Below are positions 56,956-64,000 of a DNA stretch of 64,000 nucleotides, piece after piece. Source of the DNA: Panaeolus papilionaceus (taxonomy: Eukaryota; Basidiomycota; Agaricomycetes; Agaricales); NCBI GenBank assembly GCA_015501605.1, contig JADNRZ010000017.1:62001-126000 (forward strand). Direction: 5' to 3'. The stretch's first letter is position 1, and each line of letters begins with the position of its first letter. Position numbers and translations under genes: made by a program. The notes beneath the pieces are model-generated. The model was not told the DNA's origin and ran no database searches. It was given only the letters and a program-made list of their open reading frames with translations.

Positions 56956-58781
56956 GAGGAAGAGGTAGCACCGTGGCAGGACTGATGGGCAAGGTGAGCG
57001 TCGTTCAAATTGAAGCACTGTAAAACCAGAGAGGTAGGAAATTCCCACCCCATTCCCCCTACGAAGAAGGGGAATGCTGAAATTCATCCTTGGCAGGGGG
57101 GATTTGCAAAGTAAGAATTGGTAGGAAAATTAAATTCCACCCATCTTGGCAGGATTTTCTGCATGTCCCAAAAGTGAGAAACGGTGGGATTCTTTTCATC
57201 TATTCCAGAGTCGGAATTTCTGACCTCGAAACAGGTGAAATCTTGGTGTAGTAATTCTGTAACATGGGTACTAGCGAAGACTGACATGCAAGTAGATGCT
57301 TTTTTGACTTGTCAAGAACATTTTCCACTACCACTTTCATATTACGAGTTGATGTGTTTGATCAAAGTGTGGACTTAGCGAAAATTCTTGCGCGTGTGAT
57401 TAGGTCACACCTAACGTGATGTGTGTTACCCTTCGTTTGCATCCATTTATGGCAATTTTGACCTTCTCGACGTTCATCTCGCTACCACCATGTACCCGGG
57501 TACTTTCTCCCTTAACACCATTGTTTTCCGTAATTCACACCACCCACCACATTCTTAACACCTTCTTTTATTCAGTCGCACTTCGTGTCGTTTCTCTGGA
57601 ACCAAGGGCTACACTTCGCCTTCACCTTTGCATCCATGTCATTCCGTGTTAGTGCTGTCATTGTAGCTTGTCCTCTAGGTGTTGATTGACCATTGGTATG
57701 TGATTTTCTTCTGTTTCCGCGTTTCTCACTGACACTGAATTTTTTCTGAAGCACATCTTGCTTCCTACACTCGGCTATTTTGATACATGGTGAGTGTGGC
57801 ATCACATTTCAATTATTTTGCACACATAATTGACCAACATATTTCAAGTAGTTGTGTACAGCATCAACATTACAAGTATTTAGAAGAGGAATGGAACTGT
57901 GAGGTGAGTGGAATGAAGATTTATGCTGCAGCGGCTAGATTAGGGAATATTAGGGGGATCAATGCAGGGGGATTGGGCTGGGGTAGGGGGTTGTGACCCT
58001 CATAGTTCTGTGGTGGATGCAGTTGTGTATTGTTTATAACTTTTATATGTATCTACCACCTGCGTATGTAGTGTTTAATGATAAATGGATGATTTTCTAT
58101 TCAAATGAACCCGTTCAATATGAAGGCAGAAAAACCCCCCTTATGAAGGCGGAAGGTGGTAACGTTCCGACCGCTTATGGTCAGAAATTCATCCCTGTCT
58201 TTCGAGCGTTTCCTTTCTCCTCATGTCAGGTTTTCCAACAATTAAAAGGCGGAATTTGGAGTAAATTTCATCCCTTTTCCTCCCGGAGCGGGAGGGATTC
58301 TTCATTACAGGTGAGGGGGAATTTCCGCCTGCGCTGGGTTCACAGTGAAGATCTAGACAATTCCTGAAAGGGTCAACATGTATCTTTATGTAAACGGGAG
58401 ATTTGTAATGTGTCAGGCCACGTCGAGCTCGAATTCGAAGCTTGCCTCTGTCTGGGTAACCCCTGAATTCAGAATTGTAAATCCTGAGGAAATAAATACA
58501 TCACTACACCCCACGCTGCTTCCTCTAGCCCCATCAACTTTTAACTCGTACTATAGTAAAAGAGAAGACGAGAGGGGAGGTCCGAGGCGCACAGATCAAC
58601 ACTACCTCTACCACTCATTCCGGCGAAAGAATTCGAAAGTGGACTGTTGCGAACGAACAAGTGCTCTCGTTTGGGCGCCCGGCGCGTATATTCGCAAAAT
58701 ACCCACTCACTCGCAGATAGTATCGCATGATGGCAAACATCCAGCACCATGAACATCGTGTAATTGATTTACAAAGATAAG
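56956..58781. other. Spacer between array members 4 and 5
   Basis: There is no supported gene. Short A/T-rich frames at 57416 and 57993 have no motifs. Around 58147-58330 short GGCGGAA and TTCCGCC segments form partial inverted repeats, perhaps remains of another small element. Confidence 0.4.
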
Positions 58782-60118
58782 TCAGTACAGGCAATTGACG
58801 TCAAAGCTGGTACTCGTTTTGAATTCAATTCGTTCATTTGAGGTCGTCATTGGAAAACGCCCGGTCTTCAGACCCTCCGTGAATGCCTCGCACTCCATAA
58901 CAGAAGCGTCATAGTTTTCTACCTGGGTGTTCATGCAGCTGCGACTGAATAGGATACGAAGGTTGCAGATAAGTGGTTGAGATGCTGTAACGGCGGCATT
59001 GGAAAACCGGTGAATCTCCGCATCCACCGCGTCCCACCGATAAGACGTGTAGGTCTGAAGCCATCCCTGGTCGATGATATCCATGGGGAGGTGAACCTCG
59101 ATGGTGAGTGCTTTCATGCTGTTCTGGCATGGAACAGTCCTGAGGGTGTCCACCAGTTGATCAAGGTCGTTTCCTAAACTGCCGACTGCGAGTAGTGTGG
59201 TTGTCTGGAGGTTTGTACAGGAAGACAAATCGAACGGTCTCGAATATGAATCCGGCTCTACGAGGGAATGTGCAACGTGAGCGAGGAAACATCTCTGCCT
59301 TCATAACTTGCGAGGAGATGCAGGTAACGCAAGTAAGAAAAGTCAACCGCCGATCGACCTGAGTCAGAGTGCCTTAAAAGGGTCTCGAGCACAGACCAGG
59401 AATTGTTCAGTGTTAGAAACTCCAATCTTGGCCGAGACGACAGTGGGATACAGGGATAGGTCTCTTTGTCTTGCGCGGATTTGCAGCAAATCAAGTTCAA
59501 AATCTTCAACTGAGGGTTGTTGGCAATAAACCAGGCGGGGATCATCGTCAAAAACCAGCAGTCTAAGGATTGGATATTGGCGCCCATGCTTCTCTGGAAG
59601 TTATAATCTGGTCGAACGCGGCTTTCTTCGAAATAGCCATGAGCCTTGAAGACCATGTTGCGGGGATTTCCTTGCCGCCGCAGAAGTTCCATAAGTTGCT
59701 TCAGGGAGTTGTACCGCCCCAGCAGATTTCCTAAATGCGAACAGACCTTCAGTGTGTGAAGGTGCACCACGAGGTGCGGTTTATGATGGAATATGTCGAT
59801 TAATCGGTCAATAGTCTGCAGACAGCGTTCCTCGAGTGCGGGTTCCCATTGAGGAGTGTTCTGTTCTGTTTCTGGGAGCATATGGATTCCTTGGACGCGT
59901 ATTGAAGGGAGTTCGATAGTGGAGAATAGATGTTTTTGCGAGCGCGACACGAAAGCCTTGTTGATCAAGGCACATTGCTTGAGCTCATGCAATTGCAGCG
60001 AAACCGGATAGGGTCGTCGATGTTCCGTTCCTGAACGCTGTGGGCTAAACAGTATATCTTGGACCAGATGGTCTACGATAAGGTCCACGATCTCTTGTAT
60101 CTCAACAATATGGGTCAT
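58782..60118 (-). pseudogene. F-box-like family, member 5, internal deletion
   Basis: Exon 1 begins MTHIVEIQEIVDLIVDHLV and is open to about 59283. It carries all family blocks (LHELKQCALINKAFVSRSQK, KPHLVVHLHTLKVC, GNPRNMVF). Compared with member 3, about 100 bp are missing at roughly 59283. The loss removes the last 33 or so codons of exon 1 and the 5' half of the intron, including the splice donor. Reading runs into the retained intron end and stops at TAG (59258). Exon 2 (58782 to about 59256) is intact and ends LKTGRFPMTTSNERIEF. A truncated product of exon 1 alone could still be made. Strong identity to member 3 shows that the damage is recent. Confidence 0.75.
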
Positions 60119-62398
60119 GAGGAGGGGGAAGAGGGTCGTTGGCCAGCGTGACGCAAGACTTATCATTTATGTAATTGGTCGATTTGTCATGGATCCATAG
60201 CCTTCAGGGTCGAATTCAAACCTCAATATCATAGCATATCGATTATGCAAGAATTCCATGAATTTCCACTTAAAATAAAGAGTAGCACACCACTACCAGT
60301 GCCCTAATGGTGCTCTGGACTTTTAGTGACCATGAGGATGACGGACCGAGAAATGGACAGGGCACCTCTATATGAACCTTTTATCCTGACCCATATAACT
60401 CCGATACTAGAGATGTATTCCTCTACGTAAGGATTGGATCGGAAGGTGAAGTTGACCATGCCCAGTTTACACGAGGAGACGTGCAGGTGGACGTTGAGGC
60501 TCCCTCAATGCATCGAATTCAGCTCTGAAGAGAGGAGAGAGGAGCTATCTACAGTCTTACGAACTATTGAAGTGCACGATCCGCACCCCGAGTCGAAAGA
60601 TGACCGCTATGTCCTTCGAGTCCCTCTTGACAACCGTGTTTAGCGTGATACAGTCCGGCGCCAACCTGAGCGCCTGAGTGAAAAGCTTAACGGCCGAGCG
60701 CTTCTGAGCAGCGCTAGACCTATGTAGCACTCCCAAAGACTCTTCATTGGTGTCAAGATAGTCGGAACGCATGGGAATGACATTGGAAAATGTGTTTACG
60801 ATTGTCTGAAGACTCCCTGAGTCTCGTTCCGGGATTCCGATTTCAACCTTGGAAATATCTCCCCCACATCCTGACAGTTTCATTTATCCTGTAAAGCCAC
60901 CATCGAATTGAATTGGCCTCTTTCAGACTATAAGTACCCCCGCTCTAATTTTGAAGAGGCGCTCAATCAGCAAATGCAGTTAAACCCCTATTTTTTCTAT
61001 TTGGCCTATCTGACTCATATTGCTGCGGCGTACACAAAATGGGCGGCTAGTGAATTATGACTCGAGAAGGATTTGCTGTTCAGTTCACCACGTCATGCGA
61101 TGCGTATTTGGGATATGTGACATACATATTTCCAGGCTAATTTACCCAGGGATGCGTTGCGCGATATGGGGGTGGTTATCCTGTGCTGATTCGAGGGTGC
61201 CTATGGAAAACGATTCCGGGTCCCATGCTCATACAGTCGCTTACTACTTTTGATTTCAGTCCAAGACGACCTCATATGTATGACCTCAAACAACGTGCGA
61301 CAGAAACGAGGGGAAGGAATTTGGTTCAATGGATTGAGGTCATTTAGCTACTCGTAAGAGGTCGGTTCCGCTCTGAAGCGGACAACTGCGGCAACTGCAA
61401 AGTGTTCAAGTTTATGCAGTGTTCACCTACGTTGAACTAATGACACAGAACCTGTAATTTTTAATCTGTAATTTTTGATTTTATGTATGATTAGAAGAGA
61501 TATTCGTTCATCCCCCTGTTCTCCAAGGATGAAAGTGAATACAGTTACACTTAATTCATGGAAAATTCTACGGCTAAAAATAATGCTTCACCAATGTAAT
61601 GACATCGCCACCATCGATATCGGCTCAGGTGCCATCTTCAAGGTTATTGTTCCTTGACCATCTGACCAAGCCGTGGGCAAAGATAGCTGTCAGCTTGTGT
61701 GTCTTCGAAGCGGTCTTCACGCCTCATGTTTTCCGTTCGTCATCGGAAAAAGAACCTGCCGTCACATAAAAGGAGATCAACATCGTCCAATCGCATTACT
61801 CGAATACGGCGAGTTACCTTTCCGGTATTGGCTGTGTGTTAAATACTTTTGCGATGGTTTATGATACGATTGTTGGTCTCAGTTCCGAGTCTGCTGATGA
61901 GGAATCTAATGCGATAGCTCTGTTCGTTTCGAATTCCCCAAACACTATGTGTGCATTGATATGAGGCTAATTCTGGGCTTCATACTGATTAAGGTGGGGC
62001 GGGTGCAAAGCTTCCCTTCAATGTCTCCGTCGGTCTTGGTGCTGAGTCGAAGCTGTGCCCGCCATCCAAATTGGGCGGTGTCCGAACACCGTAGGTGGTT
62101 TGGCTGCCTTCAACAAATCATGTTAAAATCCACATTAGCAGATAGAAAGCAATAAACTTACCTTTATGTTCTCCGAATGCTATAAAGAAGAGTCACAGGC
62201 TGTCATAGTATCGTTCATTTCATAATCGTTTGTCTCGGTCACCCTTGACTTTCTGCCTGATATGTAAATTCTCACGGTAGTGGGCATGTTTCTGGGGCTG
62301 CACCTCTTCGGTATTTATATTGCGAACCACCAACATGAAGTGGAATTCAGGACTTTGTTGAGCGTCTTTTAGCTCATAACTTGACATCTATCTGAGCT
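60119..62398. other. Spacer without supported gene
   Basis: About 2.3 kb. A 108-codon minus-strand frame at 60557-60883 has no recognisable motif. No repeats or RNA genes were seen. A TATA-like TATTTATAT lies near 62311, about 85 bp before the next start codon. Confidence 0.4.
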
Positions 62399-63855
62399 AT
62401 GGCGACTGCCGTCGCTAGCTTTCATCCAATACCGCCTAATACCTGGCCCAACCACTCCCATTCTTTCAGTAACAACACCCATTTCAACGCACAATCGGCT
62501 GGCCCAGGAGCAATGCCCGCATTGCAACGCTTTGCCACCGAATCTTCCACTTTATTTATACCCAATTCCGAGGTGGCGACACGCTCTTCCAATAGTTCCA
62601 CATCTACACTCGTCAACCCCTCAGGCAGCGGCGTTGGTCCCAGTTCAAATCAGAGTCAGATGGCTCTAGCACATCGTCAGCCTGTATCTATGCCGATGCC
62701 AACGGTACCAAACTTCGGTCTCCCACAAGCGGCTTCAACGCTTCCAATGGTCAGTGCTGGTTATCCACCAGTCAACGAGGTGGATATGACGCGGGATTTG
62801 CTGAGGCGTGCCCTGGAGCATCTATCCGTCGTAATCGCTCGACCTGAACACTTTGGTGGCAGGCCAATACGTCTTGTCGTACATGGTGGGGCATGCATGC
62901 TGCTTCATGAAGGTCTTCAGAGTATTTCACAACATCAGTACCGCGCCAATCCCCAGATGCCTAGACGGACTACAACCAAAGATGTTGATTATATTCACAG
63001 AGGCTTTGTTGCCGAGATGACTAGTTTAGGGATCCCTGACGCTGGTCAACGCTTGCAGAATTGTATTACAGAGACGGCTATCCATTTTCGCCTTGGGTTG
63101 GATTGGATGAATGACCATGCGGATATTGCATTGCCAATGCAATACGGGTGCGCACGCTGACATCCCATCTTGCTGTTGCTTAGCTAACTATAATTTCGTC
63201 AGACCCTACAACCAGAAATTTGACCCCGTGTATACAGCAGCCGTACAAGAGCGCAACATAAAGCTGCACACCGTCTTCACAAGTGAAAACCGTCTGCTCA
63301 CCCTGATAAGTGTCACCCCGTTTTGGGCAGTCGCGCTCAAGCTTGTTCGCTACACCAAATGGGACCCCGGTGATATTTGTTTCTTACTTAGGTTAGTATT
63401 AATCACTCCATTGTTCTTCTCTTCCCTTTCTTCATCGGATTCATCACATCCTATGCTGCATGATCTTCGTCCATTGAGCTGGTGGTTACGCTGTCTCAGG
63501 ACGCGTGAAATTTTCATCGGCAACGGTGTGCATCGACTCATGATGAGTCGGTATTGGTTTTTCTTAGATGGCTGGATACCTGGGAGTCAAGGACGACGAT
63601 ATTGTTGCAGCTGGCAACGAGATGAGATGCGACCATGCTATTTTTAGCCAGAAATGCTTTACTTTCATTTATGCGCTCGCTGTGACAGACTGCATGGGAG
63701 TTGCTGAGTATCTTCAGCGCGGATGCTTTGCTTTCTGTCCGGCATTATCCTTCATTATGCTCGCAGCTACGTTTAGGGTATCGTATTGTACCATTTCGTA
63801 CCTATGCCGAGTGCGTCGATCTCTCTATCCTGTTGGTCGCTGGAATAGCCAGTGA
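62399..63855 (+). CDS. Protein with nucleotidyltransferase-like signature, 3' end unresolved
   Basis: Exon 1 (62399-63147) starts with about 125 Ser/Pro/Asn-rich residues. A folded segment follows: RPIRLVVHGGACMLLHEGL, then RRTTTKDVDYIHRGF. The GG-A-x-L helix turn followed by R-x-T-x-D-V-D resembles the nucleotidyltransferase fold, with DVD as the metal-binding pair. Exon 2 (63203-63391) continues PYNQKFDPVYTAAVQERNIK and VTPFWAVALKLVRYTKWDP. Further exons probably start at 63501 (TREIFIGNG) and 63568 (MAGYLGVKDDDIVAAGN). The intron joining those two would be only about 44 nt, and the end is unclear; the open frame runs to 63855. The family is seen as uncharacterised proteins in fungi. Substrate is unknown, and the 3' end may be damaged. 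Confidence 0.5.
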
Positions 63856-64000
63856 CCGTTGGTTGACTGTTTTACTCGCCTTCATCGGCCACCTTTTACC
63901 CTTCCGAGTAATAAACTCTTTCCCCCAATCTAACGAATGATCTATCACCACAGATTGGGAGTAGTTCTCTCACAGCTGGAATGGACACCCGCCATCCTAG

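Noticed and set aside
60557..60883. 108-codon minus-strand frame
   Set aside because: No recognisable motif, no intron pattern and no similarity to the neighbouring family.

Overview
The window is nuclear DNA from a filamentous basidiomycete, most likely an Agaricomycete mushroom-forming fungus. Genes carry many short introns (about 45-65 nt) with fungal GT...AG signals. Conserved eukaryotic genes (eIF3 subunit a, Nup84/Nup107, the Dpb4 histone-fold subunit, an Sfp1/JAZF1-type zinc-finger factor) sit among lineage-specific paralogue families: P-loop GTPases with a TTMWD motif and F-box-like proteins. No tRNA, rRNA or CRISPR-like structure was recognised.

Layout. 0-9 kb: two minus-strand GTPase paralogues, an atypical short-chain dehydrogenase (SDR), an F-box-like gene, and a nine-exon helical protein with a hydrophobic hairpin that resembles HBL/XaxA-type pore-forming proteins. 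9.7-17.2 kb: eIF3a, followed by two more GTPase paralogues facing each other. 18-22 kb: the Dpb4-like gene, divergent from a terpene-synthase-fold protein that has lost its metal-binding motifs. 22.4-25.8 kb: a tandem pair of two-exon F-box-like genes. 27-32.3 kb: two disordered proteins, the second with one membrane span. 32.9-35.9 kb: Nup84/Nup107. 36-46 kb: a 10 kb stretch with no recognisable gene, upstream of the Sfp1-like gene (46.0-50.3 kb). 52.5-60.1 kb: a second array of the 22-25 kb F-box-like family on the minus strand, with one intact member, one frameshifted, one internally deleted, one 3' relic, and a TA-flanked inverted-repeat element. 62.4 kb to the end: a gene with a nucleotidyltransferase-like signature whose 3' end is unresolved.

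How the genes relate. The conserved genes serve translation, nuclear transport, replication and chromatin, and growth control, and are not functionally linked here. The accessory genes are the interesting part. Four GTPases share one intron plan in which a 34-nt exon encodes the P-loop, and two of them have Arg in place of the Walker A Lys. They lie within 17 kb of a possible membrane-inserting helical protein. Any shared self/non-self or defence role is inference only. Exon models below were built by hand from splice signals, phase and comparison between paralogues in the window; no database search was possible.
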